Of a stretch of DNA of 38,227 nt, positions 8,131 through 17,134 are shown piece after piece. A program made the position numbers and the translations under genes. The notes below the pieces were generated by a model that was given only the letters and a program-made list of their open reading frames with translations, was not told the origin of the DNA and did not search any database. The stretch comes from Candidatus Cloacimonadota bacterium (GTDB taxonomy: Bacteria; Cloacimonadota; Cloacimonadia; Cloacimonadales; Cloacimonadaceae): contig JAKOXG010000015.1 in the NCBI GenBank assembly GCA_029781115.1, positions 1 to 38,227 of the forward strand. The letters run 5' to 3'. Position 1 is the first letter of the stretch; each line of letters starts with the position of its first letter.

Positions 8131-11021
8131 CTTTGGGTATCCAGAAGGTCGTTGATGATGATGATCTGTTCATCGGATAGCTGGCTTTGCACTTCCCACA
8201 GGGTGAGCTGTGCTTCCTTGAGTGCACCGCTATTGATCAGGCTGAGGATATAGTGATATTGAGCTTTATTCTGGATTTGGGGATAGTCACGGTAGAGCAC
8301 CCGGATGCGCTTGAATGAAGCTGTGCTGCGAGCGTAATCCCCTTGCAAATACATGATATAGGCAAGCTCGTATTCCGCTTGACCGCGGATAAACTGATTG
8401 GCGGCAGAATCCAGGATGCTGTTGGCGATTTGGGCAGCTTGCTCGTATTCTTGGACTGTGATCAGGTATCTGATTCTGTTGATCGTTGCTTGGGGGTATT
8501 CTGCCGTGTAGCTCTGTCCAGCTTCCCAGATTTCTTCATAGTCCAAGTAGCCGTTTTGTTCAGAGATTTCCAGCCAGGAGAGCCAGTTTGTGCCATTGGG
8601 TTCCTTTTCAAAGAGCTCCGAGTAAAACCTTTGTGCCTGAGCGAAGTCTCCGGTGCGCTTGGCCAAATCTGCCAGAGTGGCAAGGCTTTGGGGGTCTTGG
8701 GCTTCATCGTAGATCTCGCTCACAAGCTGTTGGGCTTTCTGCTGTTGGTTTAGCTGCACCAGGGATTGAGCCAAGAGCAGGTCAAGTTCTGCTGTTTTGT
8801 GGTTTGGAAAGCGCTGTCTCAGCTCCTCCGCTTCCTGGAGCACCTGAGTCCACAAGCCCAGGTCTGCAAAGTGTTTCACCACCAGATAGTTGATCTCAAA
8901 CTGGATGTATTCACTCTGGAAGGTGTCTGCCATATCCATGAGTTCGGTGAGCATTGCCACGTCGGTCAAGTTGTCCAAACACAGGCTGAGACCGTTGAAA
9001 GTGTCGTGCAGGATGCCCAGCTCCTCAGATGAAAAGCCTGTGTGAGAGCGGAAGCGTGTGAGGATGTTTGTCCAATCCGCAAAGGATTGCTCTATTTCGC
9101 CCAAGTTGTAGTAGGTTTGGGCGATGTGGGTGAGCACATTCACAAAGAACTCTGATTCCGGATAGTTATCGATGAAGCGGTCGTAGATTTCCATGGCACG
9201 GTTGAAGGCTTTCCCGGCATAGGCAGCGCGTCCGGCCTGGTATAGGTAGCTGTCCACATCAGGGTTGAGCTCGCTGAGGGTTAGGAAAAGCTGGGCTGCC
9301 TCATCAAAGCGTTTGAGGAAGTAGAGGGTATATGCTTGATAACTGCCTGCTTCCTGCTCCAAAGATGGATTTGTAGCCATGGTTTGAGCCTGCTGGTATA
9401 GTTCCAGAGCAGTGGCGAAGTCGCGCTGGTTAAAGCTGAGGCTGGCTTCCAGGATCAAGCTCTCGTAATCCTTGTAAATACTGTTGACCTGGCTCAGATA
9501 CTGCTGTGCTGAAGCGAAGTCATCCAGATAGTAACAGCATTGCGAGATGCGCAAAAACACGGTGCGGGCAGAAGGATTATCCGGCGAGATGGCCTGATAG
9601 TAAGCCAATGCTTCCTCATAGCGTGAGGCCAGGAAACTGATCTCTGCCAGGATGAAGTTTGCCTCATCATAGAAAGCGGATGTGGGGTATTGCTCAATGA
9701 CGATTTGCAGGTTTTGCTGGGCGCGCTGGTAGTTCTGCAGCTCATACTCCATTTTGCCGATCAGGAAGAAAGCTTTTGCACGGCTGATGCCGCTGGGGAA
9801 GCTGTTTAGATATTTGTTGTAATTCTCGATAGCCAAGGGCTTTTGCTCCATCAGGAGGTAGGCATCTGCGATCCCCGTCTGCACCCTGTCCAACATATCC
9901 ATCGGCAGCTCATAGTCCTTGGCTTGGATCCAGTATTTCAGGGCTGTTTTGGCATTATCAGCCTCCATGGTAGCCATGAGCACGTATTGATAGCCCCTCA
10001 TATTGCCCGGCAGAGGAGTGTCTATATAATCCTGCAGCAATTGCTTAGCCCTGTCAGGATCGCTGAGGTGCATGATCTGCAGATGTTCAAGATAGCTAAA
10101 GAAGGCAAGCTGCGGGTCTGTATCAGCGATCAAATCCCTGAAGATGCTGTCTGCTTGCTCGATCTTACCGTCGTGTTTATAGATGAGTGCCTGGAAAAAC
10201 CTTGCCTGCGGGTTGCTAAGGTCTATTTGATCCAGCCTCTCTTGAGCTCGGGGGTAATCCTGCAGCTGGATATCTTTCTGGGTCAGGATGAGGTTCGTGA
10301 TGGTCTCTGAATCCTCGTCCAGGGGCGGATTTGCCTCCAGGAAGCTATCCATTTCTTCGTAGCGCTGATTCTGCAGCAGGTGCCTCAGCCACTGGAAGTT
10401 CATGTTGGTCACCAATAAAGTATCCGCTGCGGCTTGCGCCCTGAGCTCCAAGGCATTTTCTTCATGATCGATGCGCAGGAGCAGCTTGAAGTATTCCAGG
10501 TTGAGCTCGCTATCGCTGCCGTCGATGGCGTAAGCTTTGCTATATTCATGTTCTGCGGAGAGATATTGCTCCAAAGCTTGATAGCATTTACCCCTTAGCA
10601 GGCTTCCGTTGAAGATGTAATAGGGATGGTCACTTTGCCGGCTCAAGGCTCGCAGGGCTTTGAGGGCTTCATTGAGCTTGCCGTTTTGAAACAGAGCGAG
10701 GGCATAATTGAGGCTCACATCCGCAGTGATGCTCGCATGCAAGCTTTTTGAAGTGAGGGGTTCATAGAGATTTTCAGCCAGGGTGTAATCTGCCTGAGCG
10801 AGGGCGATATTGGCTCTGATGTAATCCAGATAATCCATAAACTCGCTATTTGGATAGGTCTGGACAAAGTAATCTATCTCATCCAAAGCCTCGGAGTAGT
10901 CCTGCAGATCATACAGCTCGATAATGTATGCATAATCGTCCTGTTCCCTGAGGCTTGCCGAGAACAAGGGAACAAGTATGGTGAGGATGAGCAGGCTCAT
11001 CAACAGGGATATTCTCTTCAT
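8127..11021 (-). CDS. Secreted/periplasmic tetratricopeptide-repeat protein, 964 residues
   Basis: A signal peptide (MKRISLLMSLLILTILVPLFSAS) is followed by almost uninterrupted TPR-like helical hairpins. Examples are YSEALDEIDYFVQTYPNSEF at residues about 38-57, GKLNEALKALRAL, QNYQRAQQNLQIVIEQYP, FNRAMEIYDRFIDNYPESEF and GDFAQAQRFYSELFEKEP. The spacing and the YP/NYPESEF endings resemble the TPR arrays of BamD/CpoB/TolA-associated proteins, which act as periplasmic scaffolds. No enzymatic domain is visible. The start is fixed by ATGA overlap with the kinase stop, with AAGAGG placed as a ribosome binding site. It is the first gene after the kinase, and with the following barrel gene forms a possible exported pair. 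Partner proteins are unknown. Confidence 0.85.
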   Translation of the reverse strand: MKRISLLMSLLILTILVPLFSASLREQDDYAYIIELYDLQDYSEALDEIDYFVQTYPNSEFMDYLDYIRANIALAQADYTLAENLYEPLTSKSLHASITADVSLNYALALFQNGKLNEALKALRALSRQSDHPYYIFNGSLLRGKCYQALEQYLSAEHEYSKAYAIDGSDSELNLEYFKLLLRIDHEENALELRAQAAADTLLVTNMNFQWLRHLLQNQRYEEMDSFLEANPPLDEDSETITNLILTQKDIQLQDYPRAQERLDQIDLSNPQARFFQALIYKHDGKIEQADSIFRDLIADTDPQLAFFSYLEHLQIMHLSDPDRAKQLLQDYIDTPLPGNMRGYQYVLMATMEADNAKTALKYWIQAKDYELPMDMLDRVQTGIADAYLLMEQKPLAIENYNKYLNSFPSGISRAKAFFLIGKMEYELQNYQRAQQNLQIVIEQYPTSAFYDEANFILAEISFLASRYEEALAYYQAISPDNPSARTVFLRISQCCYYLDDFASAQQYLSQVNSIYKDYESLILEASLSFNQRDFATALELYQQAQTMATNPSLEQEAGSYQAYTLYFLKRFDEAAQLFLTLSELNPDVDSYLYQAGRAAYAGKAFNRAMEIYDRFIDNYPESEFFVNVLTHIAQTYYNLGEIEQSFADWTNILTRFRSHTGFSSEELGILHDTFNGLSLCLDNLTDVAMLTELMDMADTFQSEYIQFEINYLVVKHFADLGLWTQVLQEAEELRQRFPNHKTAELDLLLAQSLVQLNQQQKAQQLVSEIYDEAQDPQSLATLADLAKRTGDFAQAQRFYSELFEKEPNGTNWLSWLEISEQNGYLDYEEIWEAGQSYTAEYPQATINRIRYLITVQEYEQAAQIANSILDSAANQFIRGQAEYELAYIMYLQGDYARSTASFKRIRVLYRDYPQIQNKAQYHYILSLINSGALKEAQLTLWEVQSQLSDEQIIIINDLLDTQR

Positions 11022-14000
11022 GTTACCTCTTTGGGGGAAGTGTCAGATTCACTTTGTTGATAGTCTTTATAGGGGAGGATCATGAACACGGTGGTTCCTT
11101 CTTGTTCTTTACTTTTGATGGTGATAAACCCTCCATGCAGCTGCACAATACGCTTGGCCATGGCGAGTCCCAGGCCCAAACCGCTGGATTTATACTCCAC
11201 GGTGCCCATCTTGTGGGAGTAGATTTCGTTAAGCTCAAAGAACTTTCTAAAGACATTGTTCAGCTGATATTCAGGAATGCCGATGCCGTTGTCTTGCACA
11301 TAGATCACCAGAGTTTCCTTGTTGTTGATCTTCTCGCTGGGGAAGACGGAGCGTCTGGCACCGATCACGATGGAACCAAAGTCGTTGGTAAAGCGGATGG
11401 CATTGAGCACCACGTTGTGCACCATACGGTGGATGGCCTCCCAGTTGACATTGATCTCGGGTAGACCTTCCTCTATTTCCATCCTGATAGACATCTTGCG
11501 GTTGCGCGACAGAATCTCCACTTCGTGATGCACCAGCTCCAGGATTTCCGAGATGTCAAAGGGAGCCTTGGTGAGGTGGGTAGCGAGGTTGTAATCGTTC
11601 ATCACCATGATGTCTGTGGTGGTTACGATCAGCTTGCGCACGGAGGTTTCCAGCTTTTCAAGCAGCTCCTGCTTTTCCTGTTCATCCGCATAGAGGTTCC
11701 TCTTCAGACGGGAAACATATCCCTGTACCACGGCCAAAGGTGTGTTCAGTTCATGTGAAACGATGGCCATAAACTCATCTTTGATGGCCTCATATTCGTT
11801 TATCTCCCGGCTCTTCTTGAGGATGGATTCATATTGATGGGCGTTTTTGTAGGCAATGCTCAATTGCGCCTGGAACAAGCCCAGGATGTCGTCTTTGAGA
11901 TACATCTCACGGCTGCTGTCGCCCATATTGTCCAGATATAGATAGGCTACGGAGGTCTCGTCGATCAGGATAGGGCAGCAGAAGATATTGTGGATAGCAT
12001 AGTCTTGCACGCTGATGGCATGTTTGAAGCTCTGATCTTCGGCTGCGTTGAAGGTGATCACGGGCTTGAGCGTGTTTTTGCACATGCTCAGAGCTGTCTT
12101 GCTGATTCCGGCCACACTGGTGAGGATCTGCTTCCTGTAGTCCAGCTGCACCTTGTAGAGACTGTTCCCGTCAGGGTCCCAAGTGATGAGGAAGCCGCGG
12201 GTGGCATTGGTGAAATCAATGGCAGAAGACACGATTTCACGCTCCAGATCGTGCATCTGTACGATTCCCATCAGTCTGTGGGATATCTGGATCAGCTCGC
12301 CCATCTTCTCAGAGCGCTTGGTGATGCGGCTATAGTCATTTACTCTGATCAGCAGCGCAGTGAGGTGTTGCTTGATGTTTCTCAGCAGGTTGAGTTCCGA
12401 CTTGGTAAAGGGCAGCTCACCCGCATCGTTCAGGATCAGGTAACCCTTTCTTTGTGAACCGGATATCAGTGGGATGACCAGATGATTGCGCCCTTCCAGC
12501 TCCAGCTCTGTGATCTGATCACTGTCAAAAGCCTCTTCGATGACAGGGTTCAGCTCCTTGGGTATGATCTGACTTTGGCTGTAATTGTGGCAATGGAAGC
12601 AATAGAAGTTTGATATCCTCTCCGAATAAGCCATCAAGATAAAGCCATCCGGGTGAATCACTTTGTTGAGTCCGATCTCTATCAAAAACTTGACTCTATC
12701 CACACTATTGATATTGGCGATGTTGTAAAGGAGCTCGTTCCATTTGTTGCGCAGGTCTTTGCTACGGGAGGCGATGGGGAGGATGTTGAAGCGCTTTATC
12801 TGCTTTTGTTCAAAGCTATTGGCTTTCAGATAGCTTTCTTTGTCTTCCGGGTCGATATCCTCTGTGATTTGCTCCAAAAACTCCCGATACTGCTCGACTT
12901 CCTGCCTGAATGTCTTTTCCACCCCGAGTTCAGACAAGCTCTGCAAGCGGATCTGCCATAGCTCCACCTGCAGCTGATAATAGCTGTTTTCTTTGCAGAC
13001 GAGGCTGAGCTGATAAGCATCCCTGAGGATCTTCCTCAGAGGGATCTCCGGGTTGATCATATCCAGCAGCAAGAGCTGAATCTTGATCTTGGTCTCCCAG
13101 TAGAGATATTGATGGTTCTCGATGGATTCCAGGGTCTGCACTGCCAGCTCTCTGGCCTTTTCATAATCCTCCAAACCATAGTAGCAGCTTATCTGCATCA
13201 CGTTAAAGACGGCAATGGCATAGTTGTTATTGATTTCACCGGCAAAGCGCATGGCTTGATGCAGCTCGGAAAGAGCCAGCCCATAATCCTTCACGCTAAG
13301 AGCGATCATGCTCTGCACGTTGTGATAAAATTCTTCTTCATGAACGTGTTTATAGTTGATATGCACATTCTTGCGGATGAGACGGCGCAGCTTTTTGACG
13401 TTGGCTGTCTCGTGCAGATAGTAGAAATAGGTCTTCACCAAGGGGTTGATGGTCTCGATGGTGCCTTCAATGAGCTTGGGATCAGTCTCTTGGATAAACT
13501 GGAAGTAGTAGCCAAAACCGTGAATCTTGCTTTTGGCCAGGGCCAGGTTGCGCAGGATGCTCTGTAGATGTCTGTTGCTATTGATGCTCTTGAGAAGCTT
13601 TTTAGAGCTATTCAGCATCTCCTCCGCTTTGATAAATCTCCCCATCTTGATGTAAGCTTCACCTTGGTTTAGCAGAGCCAAAGCTTTGCTGGCAGTGAGG
13701 TTGAGCTCACTGGAATAGGCATAGCCCTGCTGAGAATATTCCAGAGACTGCTGAGTGAAGCCCTGCTTGAGATACAGGTCTGCCATATTGTTGTAGATGA
13801 GTCCCAGATAGCGTTTGATGTTGTTTCGCTTCCAGATTCCCATGGCGATGTTGAGGTGCTCGCTGGCTTCCTCAATGTTTTTCATCCTGCTGTAGAACAC
13901 ACCCAGGTTGTTGTGCATGGAAGCCAGGTTGATCAGCACTTGCGTATCGTGATCCGGAGGCAGGTCTGCCAGAAAGTCCTCGATCATATTGATAGCCAAC

Positions 14001-16534
14001 CCGGTTTCTCCAGTGGATGCATGATAGATCGCCAATTGATCTACATAGCGGATTTTCAGCTCCAAATTGAGTTCTTCAGGGTCGATTTTATCCAGATAGC
14101 TTTTGGAGAGAGCATGATCGTATCTGGAGGATACCTTGGCGAGATTCAGGTAGCTGAGCATCTTCTGGCGTCCGGTGAGGGCAAGTTCTGCCGCTTTTTC
14201 AAAGTGTTCCATCGCACCCTCGATATCCTCTGCCAGGATTCTTAAAGCGCCCAAGACCTGATATTTCTCAAAGATGTCCGGGATCATGTCTGCGCTTTCC
14301 ACCACGAAGTCAGCCCGATGATAAAAGCCGGTGGTCAGCGTTTTATCGAGAAACTCCCTGAGGTCTTTGATCTTCTCTGCATCCGGTATCCCGGGCTTTT
14401 CAGGGTCGTCCATCATCCCCAAGGCGCAATCTATGCGCAGCACGTTGATGATGGCGTCATAGGCCTTTTCCTGCTCAAAATCGGCATTGTAGATGGCGTA
14501 AAGCTTTTTATAATACTCCCGCTCGCTGAGCAGGTCTTGAGCCATGGCTGCGTTTTGGATCAATCCCAAGCAGATCTGAGCATCATCCACCCTCTGATCC
14601 TTGAAATATGCCAACACATCCCGGGAAATCTGGATCACTTCTTCGGGAGTGTTTTGGCCCAGATACTTCTGATGCGCTTCCCAGAAGGTATAGTAGTAGT
14701 ATCTGCCCCTCTTGATGAGGATTTCGTTGTGGATGGCGTCGTTGAGCAGGTTGTAAAGCTGGTAATCCTTGAGCTTCAGCAGGTTTATGATCAGGTTGCG
14801 GCTCAAAGGCGTGCACACCACCGCCAACTTCTGCAGGTGCTTATTATTTCTGCCATACACCCTGTTGATGCGGGCATCTATCGCTTGGTTGAGCAGGGCA
14901 GGAAGCTGGTAGCCATCAAGGTTTTTGGGGAATTGCAGACCGTCATCATGGACGATCTGTTTGCGCTTGATGAGGTCTACCAGAATCTCCCGGATAAAAT
15001 GGGGATTTCCAGCCGAGCGTTTATAGAGACTGACAGCAAAATCATCCGGCAGATGGCTGTCCAAGAGCCGGTTCATATAGCTGATGGACTCCTCTTCGGT
15101 GAGCAGCGGCACATGGATGAGCACGCTGTTTTCTATCAGGCGCAATCTGTTGAAATCATTGCCTGCCAAAAGCACCAGGATGGGGAGCTCGATGATGTAT
15201 TTGGAAAAGTAATTGAGGAAGTCTATGGTGTAGCGGTGCACATATTGGAAGTTGCGGATGATGAAGATAATGGGCTTTTGCTTGGCCAGTTCCGTGATCA
15301 GCAGCCTGGCAGACTCAAAATCCTGCTTCAGCTCTTCCGCATTTTGGCTCTGTCCTTTGGGTTGTTTCTGCGAGCTGAAGAGATAGCTGCGGAACTTGTC
15401 GCTAATGTTTTTCAGGCTTTTCAGCTCTGCGATCTTCTCTTCGGGCAAGGTTCTGAGGTATTCCTTGATCAGGGCAAAGAAGGCCTCATGATCCGTGCGC
15501 GTGCAGGTGTAATCCAGATGGAAAAACTCGCCTCCCAGCAGGTGATAGCGGAACAGCGAGAGGATATTGTCCTTCCCCAGGCCGTCTCCACCGATGAGTG
15601 TGATGATCTTGCCGTTGGAATCCCGGATCGCCGGAATGTAATCCAGAATATGCCGCGTATACTGCTTTCTCACCATGTAACTGTTGAAGCGCAGCGTATT
15701 TGCCAAAGACCAGCTGAGGCTGAAGGGATAGGTGCGTCCGGAGGTGCGATTTACATAGGAAATGATTTCCTGAGCATTTTGGAACCGGTTTTCGGGGTTC
15801 CTCTCCAGCAGGTAGAGAATCAGCCTTTCCAGATGGTTTGGGATGTCTTCATTGAGGGAGGTGGGGAAGGGCGGGATGAAATACTGCTGGCTCCCGTTCA
15901 TCATCGCGGTGATCTGCTCCAAATCAAAGGGGAAGTTTTGCGTGCAAAGCCTGTATAAGAGCACTCCGAGTGAATAAAAGTCCGCCGTGGGGCCAGGTTC
16001 TTTGCCCATAAACACTTCCGGTGCGATATAGGGCAGCGAACCGCTCACCGAATTCTTGTCCTTTTCCTGATTCACCTTGGAAAAGCCATAGTCTATTACC
16101 TTCAGTTCCAAGGAATTGCCGGTGGTGCGATAGAGCACGTTTTCCAGCTTCAGATCCCGATGCAGGATGTTTTGGCTGTGCAACGCATGCAGGGCGTAAC
16201 TGATTTGCACCACGATGTCATAAATCTGATCCAGTTTGCCCTTGCTGAAGCGGAAATTGGCCAGAGTCGAACCCTCAAAGTATTCACTGATAAAATAGAT
16301 ATGATCGGACACATGGCCAAAATCTACCACATGAATCAGGTTGGGGTGCTCAATCTGAGTGACGCGGTGCATCAGCTCCGGATTAAAGTTGGCAAAGAAA
16401 TCCTCGCTGGAAAGGTATTGAAAGAGCTTCAGCGTGTACAGCTTGTCGCTGCGGATGTCTTTCACCTTATACACCTGAGCCCAAGCTCCGGTGCCAAGAA
16501 CTTCTAACACTTCATATCTATGGTCTATAAACAT
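11018..16534 (-). CDS. Giant dual-type signalling protein: Ser/Thr kinase, NTPase-like, TPR, two GAF, histidine kinase
   Basis: The domains of this 1838-residue soluble protein, in order, are as follows. (1) An N-terminal Hanks-type kinase, residues about 5-265: glycine loop LGTGAWAQV (13-21), K36, HRDLKLEN with catalytic D127, a DYG at 148-150 in place of DFG, and YIAPEV. (2) An AAA_16-like region at about 290-650 with a P-loop-like GGDGLGKD (315-322) and the sensor-like GNPHFIREILVDL. (3) A long TPR/helical region at about 650-1200. (4) Two GAF-like modules at about 1270-1560. (5) A histidine kinase: VSHELNTPL with H1594, N-box around N1711, DNGIGIP with D1748, and GLGLGLAM. No transmembrane helix or receiver domain is seen. 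Such fusions are known from cyanobacteria (HstK type), myxobacteria and others. A GGAGAG lies about 10 bases before the ATG. It heads the operon, and no response regulator is encoded in the window. Confidence 0.93.
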   Translation of the reverse strand: MFIDHRYEVLEVLGTGAWAQVYKVKDIRSDKLYTLKLFQYLSSEDFFANFNPELMHRVTQIEHPNLIHVVDFGHVSDHIYFISEYFEGSTLANFRFSKGKLDQIYDIVVQISYALHALHSQNILHRDLKLENVLYRTTGNSLELKVIDYGFSKVNQEKDKNSVSGSLPYIAPEVFMGKEPGPTADFYSLGVLLYRLCTQNFPFDLEQITAMMNGSQQYFIPPFPTSLNEDIPNHLERLILYLLERNPENRFQNAQEIISYVNRTSGRTYPFSLSWSLANTLRFNSYMVRKQYTRHILDYIPAIRDSNGKIITLIGGDGLGKDNILSLFRYHLLGGEFFHLDYTCTRTDHEAFFALIKEYLRTLPEEKIAELKSLKNISDKFRSYLFSSQKQPKGQSQNAEELKQDFESARLLITELAKQKPIIFIIRNFQYVHRYTIDFLNYFSKYIIELPILVLLAGNDFNRLRLIENSVLIHVPLLTEEESISYMNRLLDSHLPDDFAVSLYKRSAGNPHFIREILVDLIKRKQIVHDDGLQFPKNLDGYQLPALLNQAIDARINRVYGRNNKHLQKLAVVCTPLSRNLIINLLKLKDYQLYNLLNDAIHNEILIKRGRYYYYTFWEAHQKYLGQNTPEEVIQISRDVLAYFKDQRVDDAQICLGLIQNAAMAQDLLSEREYYKKLYAIYNADFEQEKAYDAIINVLRIDCALGMMDDPEKPGIPDAEKIKDLREFLDKTLTTGFYHRADFVVESADMIPDIFEKYQVLGALRILAEDIEGAMEHFEKAAELALTGRQKMLSYLNLAKVSSRYDHALSKSYLDKIDPEELNLELKIRYVDQLAIYHASTGETGLAINMIEDFLADLPPDHDTQVLINLASMHNNLGVFYSRMKNIEEASEHLNIAMGIWKRNNIKRYLGLIYNNMADLYLKQGFTQQSLEYSQQGYAYSSELNLTASKALALLNQGEAYIKMGRFIKAEEMLNSSKKLLKSINSNRHLQSILRNLALAKSKIHGFGYYFQFIQETDPKLIEGTIETINPLVKTYFYYLHETANVKKLRRLIRKNVHINYKHVHEEEFYHNVQSMIALSVKDYGLALSELHQAMRFAGEINNNYAIAVFNVMQISCYYGLEDYEKARELAVQTLESIENHQYLYWETKIKIQLLLLDMINPEIPLRKILRDAYQLSLVCKENSYYQLQVELWQIRLQSLSELGVEKTFRQEVEQYREFLEQITEDIDPEDKESYLKANSFEQKQIKRFNILPIASRSKDLRNKWNELLYNIANINSVDRVKFLIEIGLNKVIHPDGFILMAYSERISNFYCFHCHNYSQSQIIPKELNPVIEEAFDSDQITELELEGRNHLVIPLISGSQRKGYLILNDAGELPFTKSELNLLRNIKQHLTALLIRVNDYSRITKRSEKMGELIQISHRLMGIVQMHDLEREIVSSAIDFTNATRGFLITWDPDGNSLYKVQLDYRKQILTSVAGISKTALSMCKNTLKPVITFNAAEDQSFKHAISVQDYAIHNIFCCPILIDETSVAYLYLDNMGDSSREMYLKDDILGLFQAQLSIAYKNAHQYESILKKSREINEYEAIKDEFMAIVSHELNTPLAVVQGYVSRLKRNLYADEQEKQELLEKLETSVRKLIVTTTDIMVMNDYNLATHLTKAPFDISEILELVHHEVEILSRNRKMSIRMEIEEGLPEINVNWEAIHRMVHNVVLNAIRFTNDFGSIVIGARRSVFPSEKINNKETLVIYVQDNGIGIPEYQLNNVFRKFFELNEIYSHKMGTVEYKSSGLGLGLAMAKRIVQLHGGFITIKSKEQEGTTVFMILPYKDYQQSESDTSPKEVT

Positions 16535-16566
16535 TATACGGGTTCTCTCCAGTTTTTTGGTGACTC

Positions 16567-16595
16567 TAATCTTTGAAACTGAGCTCTGTTGTCAA
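16567..16595 (-). promoter_or_regulatory. Candidate sigma-70-like promoter of the kinase operon
   Basis: On the minus strand a perfect TTGACA (16595-16590) is followed 17 bases later by AGATTA (16572-16567), a weak -10 match. A one-base shift gives AAGATT with a 16-base spacer. Transcription would begin near 16560, leaving a leader of about 26 bases that contains GGAGAG before the ATG at 16534. Confidence 0.4.
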
Positions 16596-16655
16596 CCATA
16601 ATTTTGCCTCAAGTCAGCTTTTGTTACTGAAACGGAGGTTGTTTGTATCTTAACT

Positions 16656-16682
16656 CATTGAAATCAATGCCATTACAATGGC
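16656..16682. promoter_or_regulatory. Two abutting perfect palindromes upstream of the kinase promoter
   Basis: CATTG-AAAT-CAATG (16656-16669) is followed directly by GCCATT-AC-AATGGC (16669-16682), sharing one base. Side-by-side short dyads about 60-90 bases upstream of a promoter are the form expected of transcription-factor operators. No T-run follows, so termination is unlikely. No known operator consensus is recognised. Confidence 0.4.
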
Positions 16683-16767
16683 GGCAAGAAAAGACGCTCA
16701 CCTGACTTATTGTCTGTGCATATTAAGGAAAGGGGAGGAGGGAGTGTACCATGCCTTACGAAATAAT

Positions 16768-16937
16768 CTCCTTACCAGCTCCGTGCTTACTCACCCGCCC
16801 GGTGATGCCGTGGAGATACTCGGGTTTTTCCCGAGAGGCTCCGGGTAATCACCGGGAGGCTAAGCAAGGAAGAGGTGGGTAAGCAACCACTTTTTGATGG
16901 GATCTTGCCTGCGCTCCACCCTTCTTCAAGTAAGGAG
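16768..16937. repeat. Nested inverted repeat, possible structured RNA or mobile-element relic
   Basis: There are four nested complementary pairs. The inner pair is CTCGGG-TTTTT-CCCGAG (16819-16835). Around it lies CCCGGTGAT (16798-16806) with ATCACCGGG (16848-16856). Next is TGCTTACTCACC (16784-16795) with GGTGGGTAAGCA (16874-16885), 11 of 12 matching. The outermost is CTCCTTAC (16768-16775) with GTAAGGAG (16930-16937). No reading frame of any quality covers it. The rest of the 600-base gap (16535-17134) holds the promoters and palindromes listed separately and otherwise nothing I can assign. Confidence 0.6.
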
Positions 16938-17091
16938 GAATTAAGGTGGCTCGCAGGAGCGGAGGGGGTAAGACACTGCTTCAGGTATCCAATCATGTTC
17001 TGCCACAAGGCAAAGCGTAGTCATTCTATATGGTATCCCTTGTCTACCATAGTGTTACCGCAATGTAGTTTTGGGTTGTTTCAGATTAGAC

Positions 17092-17120
17092 TTGACATTT
17101 TTAGCCCCCAATAAAAGATT
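17092..17120 (+). promoter_or_regulatory. Candidate promoter of tRNA-Phe
   Basis: TTGACA at 17092-17097, then a 17-base spacer and AAGATT at 17115-17120, ending 14 bases before the tRNA. The -35 is perfect and the -10 is weak. Position and orientation suit the tRNA gene. Confidence 0.45.
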
Positions 17121-17134
17121 GCATCCGAAGCGGT

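Noticed and set aside
14318-15958. A 546-codon plus-strand reading frame opposite the giant kinase gene
   Set aside because: It is the complement of a well-supported coding region with clear kinase and NTPase-like motifs. It has no domain I recognise and no ribosome binding site.
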